DNA of 64,000 nt from the NCBI RefSeq assembly GCF_022346925.1, contig NZ_JAKRNJ010000002.1, positions 372,001-436,000 on the forward strand, given 5' to 3'. The notes beneath the pieces were generated by a model. The model had not been told where the DNA came from. It did no database searches and worked only from the letters and a program-made list of their open reading frames with translations. Positions 11,001 through 19,800 of this stretch are shown here, one piece after another. A program made the translations under genes and the position numbers. This DNA is from Microvirga sp. ACRRW. GTDB taxonomy: Bacteria > Pseudomonadota > Alphaproteobacteria > Rhizobiales > Beijerinckiaceae. The first letter of the stretch is position 1. Each line of letters opens with the position of its first letter.

Positions 11001-14000
11001 ATGGCAGCGGCAGGAAGTACTTCGAGGTCTTTGTGACCGTCTCCGACGGCGAGTTCACGACGACGTCTGCTGATCCGATCAGGATCTTCATCAACGACGT
11101 GAACGAGGCTCCGGACGCGCCTGACGTCATTCTCGAGGGCGCTGTCTTCGAAAATGCCGAAGGCAGCCATGTGGTCGGCAGGGTCGGCGGCTCCATCGAT
11201 CCGGAAGGAGACGCGTTCGATTACGTTCTCCTGAACAACTTCGGTGCAGGCAGCGGTCTGTTCACGATCGACCCGGCGACCGGCGAGATCACGATCAACG
11301 GCCCGGTCGACTACGAGTCCACGACCATTGGCCTGACGACGGGCAGGGACGAGGCTGGCAAGGAGGTCAAGTACTTCCAGCTCCGCGTCGCTGCCCGCGA
11401 CAACAAGGGCCACACATCCGGCGAGCAGACCGTCAAGGTCTACATCAAGGACGTGAAGGGCGCTCCCGTGAAGCCCTATCTCGAAGGGGCTGTGCTGGCA
11501 GTGGACGAAAACACCGCCGGTTCGAGAGTCGTCGCCAAGGTGAAGTCCTATGACGACGAGGGAGACGCCTTCAGGTACCTCCTGGCGTACAATTATGGCG
11601 GCAAGTTCGCGATCAATAGCGACGGCGAGATCACGCTCATCGGGCCGATCAACTACGAAGACGACCCGGATCTGGTTGATGTCTTTGACGACGACGGCAA
11701 CTTCCTTGGCAAGGCATTCGAGCTGACTGTCTTCGCTCAGGAGAGAAAGGCCGGCGGCTCGATGTCCGAGTCGACGCTGGTTCGCGTCTTCATCAACAAC
11801 CTGGAAGGCTCGCCGCACGACATCAAGCTGAACGACAAGAAGGCAGTTACGGTCGCTGAAGACACGACTGGAGGCACGATTGTCGTCGGTGTGTTGAGCG
11901 CATCCGATAAGGAAGGCGCTGCGATCTCCGGCTACACCATCACCGGCGGAAATGTTGACGGCATCTTCTCAATCGTCGACGTGGGCGGCGGTGTCTTCGA
12001 GATCCACGCTACGGGTCTCGATTATGAGAAGCTCGCCAGCAAGACGATCTCTCTGAAGATACAGGCGACTGCCGGCGGCGTTCTGTCGCCGGAAGAGACG
12101 ATCACCATCACTGTGACCGATGCGAACGATGCGCCGGTCCTCTCGGCCGATCCGCTCGTTCTGACTATCAATGAGCGGGCTAAGGCCGGCGACGTTGTGG
12201 CAAGCTTCGGTGTGCGCGATGTCGATGTGGGCGAGGATTTCGTCTACGAGATTTCCGGCCTGCCGGCTGATCTCGTGGGCGCCTTCGAGGTCAAGGCTTC
12301 GACAGGCCAGATCATCGTGAAGGATCCGAGCAAGCTTGCCGTGGATCTCGCGGGCCGCACCTTCACCCTCACCCTGACGGTCAAGGACAAGGGTGGCCGT
12401 GCGGACGCTGGTTCCATCAGCAAGTCTCTGGACTTCGTCATCACCATCAATGACGAGACAGTTGGCAACACGGCTCCGCATATGATCCGGTTGAACGGCG
12501 CAACTGAGGTCCACATCCCCGAGAATACAACGGTGATCGGTGTCCTGACGGCGAGAGACGATGAGGGTAACCGTATCGGCGGCTACACCATCACTGCGGG
12601 CAATGAGGACGGCATCTTCGAGGTCTTCGAGAATAAGGGGACCGGCCAGTTCGAGATCCGCGTCAAAACAGGAAAGGAACTCGATTACGAGGCGCTTCCC
12701 GCTGATCGGAAGGCTTATGTCCTGACGATCAAGGCGACGGATTCGCTGGGTGCGACGAGCGAGACAGGGCAGACGATCACGATCAATGTCGATCCGGTCG
12801 ATGAAGCCCCGAGCGCTCCGGTATATGCCGACGCGCCGGTCGTGGAAGAGAACACCATCACCAACGATGTGCTGGTACAGCTCAATGCCTTCGATCCGGA
12901 GGGTTCACCCTTCGTCCAGTTCAGCTGGGCCGACGGCGGAAACCCGACCGGGTTGTTTGCGATCAACCATGCAGGCCAGATCACGCTCGCACCCGGCAAG
13001 ACCCTCGACTATGAGACCCCTGGCCTCAACACCGACAAGGAAGGCAACCGGTTCTACATCGTTAAAGTCATCGCTTTTGATCCGGCCGGTAATACCTCTG
13101 TCGCCAAGGAGGTGAAGATCTATGTCACGGATAAGAACGATGCTCCCGTGCTTCGCTCTGCCGCGACTTCGGTCACCATCAGCGAGACCTTCAGGAACGG
13201 CGACGTCGTAGCCACCTTCGACGTCGATGACGTGGATCCGGGCGCAGGCTTCGTCTACGAGATCTCGGAACTGCTTTCGGATTTGCCCGAGGACCTGAGA
13301 GGAGCATTCGAAGTCCGGGCCGGTACCAAGCAGATCATCGTGAAGGATTACGAGAAGCTGGCGGTGGGCCTTGCCGGCCGCAACTTCACCTTGAAACTGA
13401 TCGTGAGGGACAAGAACGGCGGCGAAGGCTCTCTGAGTGCCGAGTTGATCTTCAATGTGAAGATCAATGACGAGACTGTCGGCAACACGGCTCCGCATTC
13501 GATCGAGCTCAACAAGGCGACCGAGGTCTCGGTTGACGAGAACACGACAACGATCGGTGTTCTGAGCGCGAAAGACGATCAGGGCAACAGCATCGCGGGC
13601 TATCGCATTGTCGATGGTACCGACGCCGATATCTTCGAGGTGTTCGACGCAGGCGGCGGTCGTTTCGAGATCCGTGTCAAGGAAGACAGGGAGCTCGATT
13701 ACGAGGCGATTGCCGGCACCAAGGCTTATGTCCTGAAGATCGTTGCAATCGACTCGCTCGGTGCGACCACCGGCGTGCCTGAAACGATCACGATCAATGT
13801 CAATCCCGTGGACGAAGCTCCGACCGATCCGACCTACGTTCAGGTCGAGAGCGCTGCGGAGAATACCTGGCACGACAGAGTCCTGGTCCGCATGGAAGGG
13901 GCGGACGATCCGGAAGGCTTGGGCGTCCGCTATGCCTTCGCGCCTGACGGCAATCTGACTGGCTTGTTCGAGATCAATGATCTCGGCGAGATCAGGCTGG

Positions 14001-16735
14001 CGGCTGGCCGCACGTTGAACTTCGAAGCTGCAGGCCTCGGTGAGGACCTGGACGGCAAGTTCTATATCGTGAAGGTTGTCGCGCTCGACGCGGCGAACAA
14101 TCCGTCGAAGACGATCGACGTGAAGGTTTACGTTACGGATGTGAACGAAGCGCCTGAGCTGAGCTCCAGAGCAACTTCCGTGACGATCCTCGAGTCGGTG
14201 AGAAACGATGACGTGGTGGCGAGCTTCGATGTCTTCGATATCGATGAGGACGAAGAGTTCGTCTATGAGATCTCGGAGCATCCGGATGATCTGCCTGCAG
14301 ATCTGATCGGTGCCTTCGCGGTCGATCCCCGCACCAAGCAGATCATCGTGAAGGATTACACCAAGCTGGCGGTTGGAGCCGCGGGCCGCACCTTCACGCT
14401 GAAGCTGATCGTCAAGGACAAGAACGGCAATCCTGCCGGCCACCTGACCGACGATCTCGTCTTCACGATCACGATCGACGACGTGCCGACGACCAATACG
14501 CCGTCGGTGATCACGGTCGGGGAGGCTGGCGACGGCAAACTCAACGGCGAAGGCGCGCCGGACGAAGTCGGCAAGATCGTGGTTCGCAGGGACCTGGCTG
14601 CCGGTGTTGTCGCCGTAGTCACTGCAACCGACGTCGATCTGCCTGGTGGTACGAAGATCCGCTACGAGCTGGCTGACGACCTGGACGATCTGTTCCACAT
14701 CGACCCTGAGACGGGCCTGATCCGGATCGTCGACGTCAGCAAGCTGGATCCCGCGACGAAGGACTACGTCCTGCTCGTGAAGGTCTGGGATGGCTTTGAG
14801 TTCACCACGCAGGAAGTCACGATCCGCGTGACTGCGATCGCTTCGGATCCGGCCAATACACCGCCGGTCATCAGGGGGATCGCCGAGGCAGGTGACGGCA
14901 AACTCGACGGCACCGGCGCTCCCGAAGAAGTCGGCAAGATCGTGGTCCGCATGGATCTCGCGGAAGGCGCGGTCGCCAAGGTTACGGCGGATGACAATGA
15001 GGGTGATCCGCTTACCTACACGCTGGGCAACTACTACGGAGGCCTGTTCGATATCACCGCCGATGGCACGATCATCGTCAAGGATATGAGCAAGCTGCCG
15101 GCCGACAGCACGGATTACGAGCTGGAGGTGCGCGTCTTCGACGGTCGCCACTACACCACCGAGACGGTCAGGATCCGGATCTCCAAGGTGGACGTGGCTG
15201 GGGGCAACGAGGCCGCGGTGATCCGTGGGATCACCGAAGCCGGCGACGGCAAGCTCAACGGCGAAGGCACGCCGGACGAAGTCGGCAAGATCGTGGTCCG
15301 GATGGAACTCGCAAAAGGCGTGATCGCCAAGGTCATCGCTGACGACAAGGAGAACGATCCGCTCACGTACACGCTCGGCGACTATTTCAATGGCCTGTTC
15401 GATATCACCAGCGATGGCACGATCATCGTCAAGGATGTGAGCAAGCTGCCGGCCGACAGCACGAACTACGAGCTGGAGGTGCGTGTTCACGACGGCCATC
15501 AGTACACGACCCAGAAGGTAACAGTGCGTATCGCCAAGGCCGATGTGCCTGCCGGCAACACGGCGGCGGAGATCGAAAAGATCGACGGCGCCGAGGACGG
15601 ACACCTGGTCGTTGACGCCGCGTCGGAGCATTTCGGCAAGATCCTGGTGGACAGGGATGTTGCTCATGGTGTGGTGGCACAGGTCGTCGCTTCTGATGAC
15701 GACGTGGGCGATACGCTCACCTACTCGCTGGGCGAAGAATATAAGGATATCTTCGCTATCGACGAGTTCGGCACGATCCGGATCATCGACGTCAGTAAGC
15801 TCAAGGCCGGTGCCTTCGACTACAAGCTCGAAGTGCGTGTCTTCGATGGACACCAGTACACCACGCGAGACGTGACGATCCGGGTGGACGATATCGATAT
15901 CCCCAACCGTGCTCCGACGGATGTTCGGTGGGTTTCGGGCACTGCTTCGGTTCGCGAGGGCACGAGCAACGACATCGTCGTGGCCGCGCTGACCGCCACC
16001 GACCTGGACGGCGATCCGCTGCGCTTCGAGCTGAAGGACAATGCCGGCGGCCGGTTCAAGCTGGTGCAGGAAGATGGCCGCTGGGTGATCAAGGTCGCCA
16101 ACAGCATCGCCATCGACTACGAGCAGCTGAGCAGCTCGGCGAAGTACTACACCATCCAGGTGCAGGCCTTCGAGGACAAGGCGGACGGCGAGGCCTCGGC
16201 GATCACGACGCTGCGCATCAACGCACGCGACCTCTCCATCGAGTTCGTGGAAGAGGCCGACACCTCGGACAAGATCTATGGTGGCGGCTTCAACGACAAC
16301 CTGAATGGCGGCAAGGGCGACGACACCCTGCGCGGCGGTGAAGGCAACGACAACCTGTGGGGCGGGGAAGACAACGACGTCTTCCAGTTCCAGTATGCGC
16401 CGGATGCGACGACCAACCGGGACAGCATCAAGGACTTCCGGGCGAGCACGACGGGGGGCGAGAACGACATGATCTGGCTGAACCGCCAGTTCGGGTTCAG
16501 CGGCTTCAAGACGACGGAGAACAACAAGGTTCTGGACGCTGCGGCGTTTGTGCTGGGCACGGTGGCGACGGAGGCGCGGGCGCAGATCCTGTACGACAAG
16601 TCGAACGGGCGTCTGTACTACGACCAGGACGGCACGGGCTCGCGCGAGAAGGTGTGGTTTGCGACGATCGAGAACTACATGGGCTCGCGGGCGGATCTGA
16701 CCGCGGCGAATTTCTGGATTTATTCCGGAACGTAA
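5006..16735 (+). CDS. Giant RTX/cadherin-repeat surface protein 1 (3909 aa)
   Basis: Probably a type I-secreted calcium-binding adhesin or biofilm matrix protein. There is no Sec signal peptide. Residues 1 to about 370 have propeller-like repeats (TLTNGTILAVWWADG, MILNADG) seen at the start of many alphaproteobacterial RTX proteins. Residues 370-1580 hold many hemolysin-type nonapeptides (GGKGNDTLKGG, GGAGNDTLIGG). About 1584-3750 is a run of cadherin-like domains ending in YINDV-type strands. Four related units carry AGDGKLNGEG and GKIVVR (about 14500-15900). The C-terminus (3753-3909) has four more nonapeptides and a tail ending NFWIYSGT, expected to carry the secretion signal. GGAG lies before the ATG. 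The last 0.82 kb nearly matches the third giant gene. Function as an adhesin is inferred from architecture. Confidence 0.88.
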   Translation: MVAPSIWTPKFDFLTGGAQTRGNSLYKMVTLTNGTILAVWWADGTTTLMGMILNADGSPRSTSAFTLGTTINMGTGGDLEIATTKDGGFVLLGNAGINKLARKFSSTGSYQWDIYAVHDTPGSSGAGYSSLNGGDVTMLADGSLVFYSAGVQYIYDAHGLTYVTATAVTRSGFGVKDAAVFGIGTDRYVTVLHETAITNGAPQLRLVYRTKEGKAAGVSDTAIIITDIASSGLHSATMLSNGQLLVTWYNKTGQIVAQRYDFNGTAIGGQMTLATPGSMGSVLEVIEGASGQFILKWFDNSSGGGKMVTFSATGEIMAEGTATTFDLLFSSLGGGRYVTSGGGSGGYIAVQIYDSNVTGVDIPATSNPYHQYAQHVGSVNNDSIDGGDADDTIYGGKGNDTLKGGEGHDILYAGKDDLSTNKNLMIGGAGYDTHVGGAGRDTVSYEDYRPSSGTEGLRIDNRSRDGFNSTGHATGDSYENVEILVATDYDDLIYNQDTRSWGYYFDSIFAGAGRDTIYGASAAGAPSSTLNGGSGNDYIVSFGASDHLIGEAGSDTMIGGAGADTFEGGSDGGIDVVDYTGSAAIKVYMAPTGAQSNSGGAAGDVLIGIEHIIGTSGDDEIGGDGNANTLNGGAGNDTLIGGAGDDTYYIDSTADAINETSGKDTVYIMGTGWGAEGTGGYVLATGRNDLEVFILDESAGRRNLTGNSFSQMLVGNVHANIIDAGGGNDTIDGGGVDDPSVIDTLQGGSGNDTYHIRSSRDIVQEAADTSGGADEAFVYSAAFTLGDNQGLEVIRVASTSNYADAGVGAHIKGNNLANTIYGAAGDDTLEAGSPSASGIDSLIGGAGNDTYVISDATKVSIKEDTGGGSDTIEIVNSSQTTFRMDDLGAANVENLTAGVGTGNVHLVGNSGANIITGNGNANTLDGGGGLDTLRGGRGDDTYYIYDNNIQVDESASANGDGVDTVFLMGSAFGSSIKSHTMAFGIDRLDASKTTGAIDLTGNDLSNRIVGNASANVFKGGSSGSDTFHGGRGADTYYVDADDHIEGESVTDSTIDIAYVKNAFTLEGGVSVEKLHADSSATSVVIKGNDLAAEFVGTGGADVFWSGTNNFDLRLVGDTLDGGGGSDVYFVNNREDIVRDSAGDLDIVYLQSTSTDPTTVFKYRLADINPDGSTVEIENILVDGAGDKHSYHIIGNIAAQTISGSSFDDTLEDGAGSAADLLKGGLGRDTYRVYNSNTQIEDLTGRNWVHARDHYDLGTQAADSDIELLRAEVVEGGTTDFKLTGNRGDNSIAGGIGNDTLDGGDGGTDTLIGDKGDDLFIVRNAATTTMREFEDSGRDTVRIQDASLRSYKLLDNFEDLEAGAGTGSINLTGNDVANKITGNNRANILDGGAGNDTLDGGGSTGAADILKGGTGNDLYRIRSSSDVIVEGTMATDGDHDIAEVYGAFYRLADDVGIEHLKAKDYPGSDGKNPDANYDGEDDGSWMIGNNLAGTLEGGNYADTLDSGKGHDSVGHTLIGGKGNDVYVIRSIHDRVVEAKDDTTSTRDKAYVFTETFDGDADARDAWIAEHLQNVEEIIIDDEYFNTPPDAPRVVSVIASIDEGILLPKFMPVAQVYSGDADGDTVLYELGNGYGRFVIDSNTGVITMSAAADYENTASGWVEQLEDGVVKRFYELMVYASDGKKKSPAGVVRVYINDVKDAPTAPLVRTIPQTVDENATKDGITTVFSYDDESVSSIRYELDTNPGGHFRINATSGRIDVISGIDYENDPNLVKEEQPDGTWKKYIIVKVKATDGTHTSAAAEVKVYINDVDEAPTAPTVSGTLSVDENSEGLIEVGQALALDPEEKELTYTLSQTFSGKLSIDPKTGKIYVNGPINFEGDTDLILATDGSGKKYFEVSVTVTDGRHTVTSAAPIKIFVNDLNEAPAAPTVSGALTVDENKSGLIEVGQAAALDPERNELTFGLSKTFDGKLSIDPKTGKIYVNGPIDFEKDGDLTLHEDGSGRKYFEVFVTVSDGEFTTTSADPIRIFINDVNEAPDAPDVILEGAVFENAEGSHVVGRVGGSIDPEGDAFDYVLLNNFGAGSGLFTIDPATGEITINGPVDYESTTIGLTTGRDEAGKEVKYFQLRVAARDNKGHTSGEQTVKVYIKDVKGAPVKPYLEGAVLAVDENTAGSRVVAKVKSYDDEGDAFRYLLAYNYGGKFAINSDGEITLIGPINYEDDPDLVDVFDDDGNFLGKAFELTVFAQERKAGGSMSESTLVRVFINNLEGSPHDIKLNDKKAVTVAEDTTGGTIVVGVLSASDKEGAAISGYTITGGNVDGIFSIVDVGGGVFEIHATGLDYEKLASKTISLKIQATAGGVLSPEETITITVTDANDAPVLSADPLVLTINERAKAGDVVASFGVRDVDVGEDFVYEISGLPADLVGAFEVKASTGQIIVKDPSKLAVDLAGRTFTLTLTVKDKGGRADAGSISKSLDFVITINDETVGNTAPHMIRLNGATEVHIPENTTVIGVLTARDDEGNRIGGYTITAGNEDGIFEVFENKGTGQFEIRVKTGKELDYEALPADRKAYVLTIKATDSLGATSETGQTITINVDPVDEAPSAPVYADAPVVEENTITNDVLVQLNAFDPEGSPFVQFSWADGGNPTGLFAINHAGQITLAPGKTLDYETPGLNTDKEGNRFYIVKVIAFDPAGNTSVAKEVKIYVTDKNDAPVLRSAATSVTISETFRNGDVVATFDVDDVDPGAGFVYEISELLSDLPEDLRGAFEVRAGTKQIIVKDYEKLAVGLAGRNFTLKLIVRDKNGGEGSLSAELIFNVKINDETVGNTAPHSIELNKATEVSVDENTTTIGVLSAKDDQGNSIAGYRIVDGTDADIFEVFDAGGGRFEIRVKEDRELDYEAIAGTKAYVLKIVAIDSLGATTGVPETITINVNPVDEAPTDPTYVQVESAAENTWHDRVLVRMEGADDPEGLGVRYAFAPDGNLTGLFEINDLGEIRLAAGRTLNFEAAGLGEDLDGKFYIVKVVALDAANNPSKTIDVKVYVTDVNEAPELSSRATSVTILESVRNDDVVASFDVFDIDEDEEFVYEISEHPDDLPADLIGAFAVDPRTKQIIVKDYTKLAVGAAGRTFTLKLIVKDKNGNPAGHLTDDLVFTITIDDVPTTNTPSVITVGEAGDGKLNGEGAPDEVGKIVVRRDLAAGVVAVVTATDVDLPGGTKIRYELADDLDDLFHIDPETGLIRIVDVSKLDPATKDYVLLVKVWDGFEFTTQEVTIRVTAIASDPANTPPVIRGIAEAGDGKLDGTGAPEEVGKIVVRMDLAEGAVAKVTADDNEGDPLTYTLGNYYGGLFDITADGTIIVKDMSKLPADSTDYELEVRVFDGRHYTTETVRIRISKVDVAGGNEAAVIRGITEAGDGKLNGEGTPDEVGKIVVRMELAKGVIAKVIADDKENDPLTYTLGDYFNGLFDITSDGTIIVKDVSKLPADSTNYELEVRVHDGHQYTTQKVTVRIAKADVPAGNTAAEIEKIDGAEDGHLVVDAASEHFGKILVDRDVAHGVVAQVVASDDDVGDTLTYSLGEEYKDIFAIDEFGTIRIIDVSKLKAGAFDYKLEVRVFDGHQYTTRDVTIRVDDIDIPNRAPTDVRWVSGTASVREGTSNDIVVAALTATDLDGDPLRFELKDNAGGRFKLVQEDGRWVIKVANSIAIDYEQLSSSAKYYTIQVQAFEDKADGEASAITTLRINARDLSIEFVEEADTSDKIYGGGFNDNLNGGKGDDTLRGGEGNDNLWGGEDNDVFQFQYAPDATTNRDSIKDFRASTTGGENDMIWLNRQFGFSGFKTTENNKVLDAAAFVLGTVATEARAQILYDKSNGRLYYDQDGTGSREKVWFATIENYMGSRADLTAANFWIYSGT

Positions 16736-16770
16736 GAAACTGGCAGGGCGGCCCCTTCACAGCCGCCCTG
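15911..16770. repeat. 3' cassette copy A (shared with giant gene 3)
   Basis: From GCTCCGACGGATG through the last cadherin-like domain, the RTX nonapeptides, the secretion tail, the stop codon and about 25 bases beyond, this sequence is almost the same as 30168-31030. The proteins differ at about seven positions in roughly 275. The only length change is 3 bp (GSREK versus GSRFDK). Matching extends past the stop codon, so duplication or gene conversion acted on DNA. Confidence 0.9.
16744..16770 (+). terminator. Stem-loop after giant RTX gene 1, no U-tract
   Basis: A 9-bp perfect stem, CAGGGCGGC with GCCGCCCTG around a 9-base loop, sits 9 bases after the stop codon. No T-run follows, so it may stabilise the 3' end or only partly stop transcription into the next giant gene 42 bases on. 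The left arm is part of the cassette shared with giant gene 3. Confidence 0.5.
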
Positions 16771-16811
16771 ACGTACTGTAAGGTTATATCATCTGAATAA
16801 AGGGGGCTGTA

Positions 16812-19800
16812 ATGGCTGGCGCAATTTATCTTTCTATTGATCCTTCCAACCCATGGGGAATCGTTTCAGAGGACGGGGGTGCTACTCCGACCGCATGGTA
16901 TGAAAATGAATTTATTCCCGTTGGCACCAGGCTTGGCGAAATCGTCGGCATAGACAAGACGCTGTCGGGTGCGACCGCTTATCTGCGCTTCGCTACCGTT
17001 GCCGGTTCGCCTGCCAATGCGGGCGGCCGTTATGGGATCGAGCAGGAGGGTGGAAAATGGTATCTCACCGTCGGTCCTACCGCATGGGATTTTGAGACCC
17101 GCAACGTCCATACCTCTATCGCTCTCCAGTGGTACGATCCGGCTCGATTGACGGTTGACGACGACGTCACGTTCTTCGCTTACCTGAACGACATCTCCCC
17201 GACCGTTTCGATCGATCCGGTTTCGGCAGACAAGGACGAGGGTAATTCCGGCACGACAGCCTATACCTTTGTCATCACGCGTGACTTTGACGATGGAGCT
17301 TTCGCGAACGAAACTATCGTCCACTGGACTGTAACAGGTGCTGATGCCAGCGATTTCGCTGGCGGCGTGTATCCTAGCGGCGCGGTCACCTTCACCGCAG
17401 GTGAAATGTCTCGGACGATCACGGTCAACGTCAATGGCGATACGACACCGGAGGGCGACGAAGGCTTCACGGTCACCCTGACGGCTGGTGTCGATGACAA
17501 CGCTACGGTCTCCACGACCAAGGGCAGCGCCACCGGCACGATTCGCAACGACGATGTGGCGACCCCGGCCATCGGCTTCTCCGGCACCACCACGGTGACG
17601 AAGGCCGAAGGCAACTCGGGCACGACGGCCTATACCTACGTGGTCACCCGCGACATCACCACGGGTCCCTCGACGGTGGTGTGGACGGTGAGCGGCTCGG
17701 GCACCAACCAGGCGGCGGCCGGCGACTTCGGCGGCACCTCGTATCCGAGCGGCACGGTGACCTTCGCGGACGGCCAGAGCAGCGCGACGATCACGGTCAA
17801 CGTGAGCGGCGACACCGCCACCGAGCATGACGAGGAGTTCACGGTCACCCTGTCGAACGGCACGGGCGGCACGGTGAGCGGCACGACGACGGCCAAGGGC
17901 ATCATCACCAATGACGATGCGCCGACCATCGGCTTCTCCGGCACCACGACGGTCTCGCACAACGAAGGCAACTCGGGCACGACGGCCTACACCTACGTGA
18001 TCACCCGCGACACCTCGTCGGGTTCCTCGACGGTGGTGTGGACGGTGAGCGGCTCGGGCACCAACTCGGCCACGGCCGACGACTTCGGCGGCTCGTCCTA
18101 TCCGAGCGGCACGGTCACCTTCGCGGCCGGCGAGACGGCCAAGACGATCACGGTCAACGTGAGCGGCGACACGACTCCCGAGAACAATGAAGAGTTCACG
18201 GTCACGCTGTCGAACGGCACGAACGGCACGGTCGGTGGCACGACGACGGCCAAGGGCATCATCACCAACGATGAGGTCCCGTCGATCGGCTTCGCCAGCA
18301 CCGCGGTAGTGACGAAGGCCGAAGGCAACTCGGGCACGACGGCCTACACCTATGTCGTCACCCGCGACACCTCGTCGGGCACCTCGACGGTGGTGTGGAC
18401 GGTAAGCGGCTCGGGCACCAACTCGGCCGTGGCCAGCGACTTCGGTGGCACGTCGTATCCGAGCGGCACGGTCACCTTCGCGGATGGCCAGAGCGCTGCG
18501 ACGATCACGGTCAACGTGAGCGGCGACGCCACCACCGAGCACGACGAGGAGTTCACGGTCACCCTGTCGAACGGCACGAACGGCACGGTGAGCGGCACCA
18601 CGACGAACAAGGGCGTCATCACCAATGACGATGCGCCGACCATCGGCTTCTCCGGCACGACGACGGTGAGCCACGCTGAGGGCAACTCGGGCACGACGGC
18701 CTACACCTATGTCGTCACCCGCGACACCTCGTCGGGTTCCTCGACGGTGGTGTGGACGGTGAGCGGCTCGGGCACCAACTCGGCCACGGCCGACGACTTC
18801 GGCGGCTCGTCCTATCCGAGCGGCACGGTCACCTTCGCGGCCGGCGAGACGGCCAAGACGATCACGGTCAACGTGAGCGGCGACACGACTCCCGAGAACA
18901 ATGAAGAGTTCACGGTCACGCTGTCGAACGGCACGAACGGCACGGTCGGTGGCACGACGACGGCCAAGGGCATCATCACCAACGATGAGGTCCCGTCGAT
19001 CGGCTTCGCCAGCACCGCGGTAGTGACGAAGGCCGAAGGCAACTCGGGCACGACGGCCTACACCTATGTCGTCACCCGCGACACCTCGTCGGGCACCTCG
19101 ACGGTGGTGTGGACGGTAAGCGGCTCGGGCACCAACTCGGCCGTGGCCAGCGACTTCGGTGGCACGTCGTATCCGAGCGGCACGGTCACCTTCGCGGATG
19201 GCCAGAGCGCTGCGACGATCACGGTCAACGTGAGCGGCGACGCCACCACCGAGCACGACGAGGAGTTCACGGTCACCCTGTCGAACGGCACGAACGGCAC
19301 GGTGAGCGGCACCACGACGAACAAGGGCGTCATCACCAATGACGATGCGCCGACCATCGGCTTTGCCGGCACCGCGACGGTCTCGCATGCCGAAGGCAAC
19401 GCGGGCACCACGGCCTATACCTATGTCGTCACCCGCGACACTTCGTCGGGCACTTCGACGGTGGTGTGGACGGTGAGCGGTTCGGGCACCAACTCGGCAG
19501 CGGCCGGCGACTTCGGCGGTTCGTCCTATCCGAGTGGCACGGTCACCTTCGCGGCCGGCCAGACGGCTGCGACGATCACGGTCAACGTGAGCGGCGACAC
19601 TGCGACCGAGCATGACGAAGAGTTCACGGTCACCCTGTCGAACGGCACGAACGGCACGGTCGGCGGCACGACGACGAACAAGGGCGTCATCACCAACGAC
19701 GATGCCGCGACGATCGGTTTCTCCGGCACCACGGCGGTGACGAAGGCCGAAGGCAACGCGGGCACCACGGCCTACACCTATGTCGTTACCCGCGACACCT

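Noticed and set aside
12905..15853. 982-residue open frame on the minus strand inside giant gene 1 (also 6101-8134 and 9815-11818)
   Set aside because: Antisense to a clearly coding repeat gene. Its open state follows from GC-rich codon use of the real gene, and the product shows no domain and is low in complexity.
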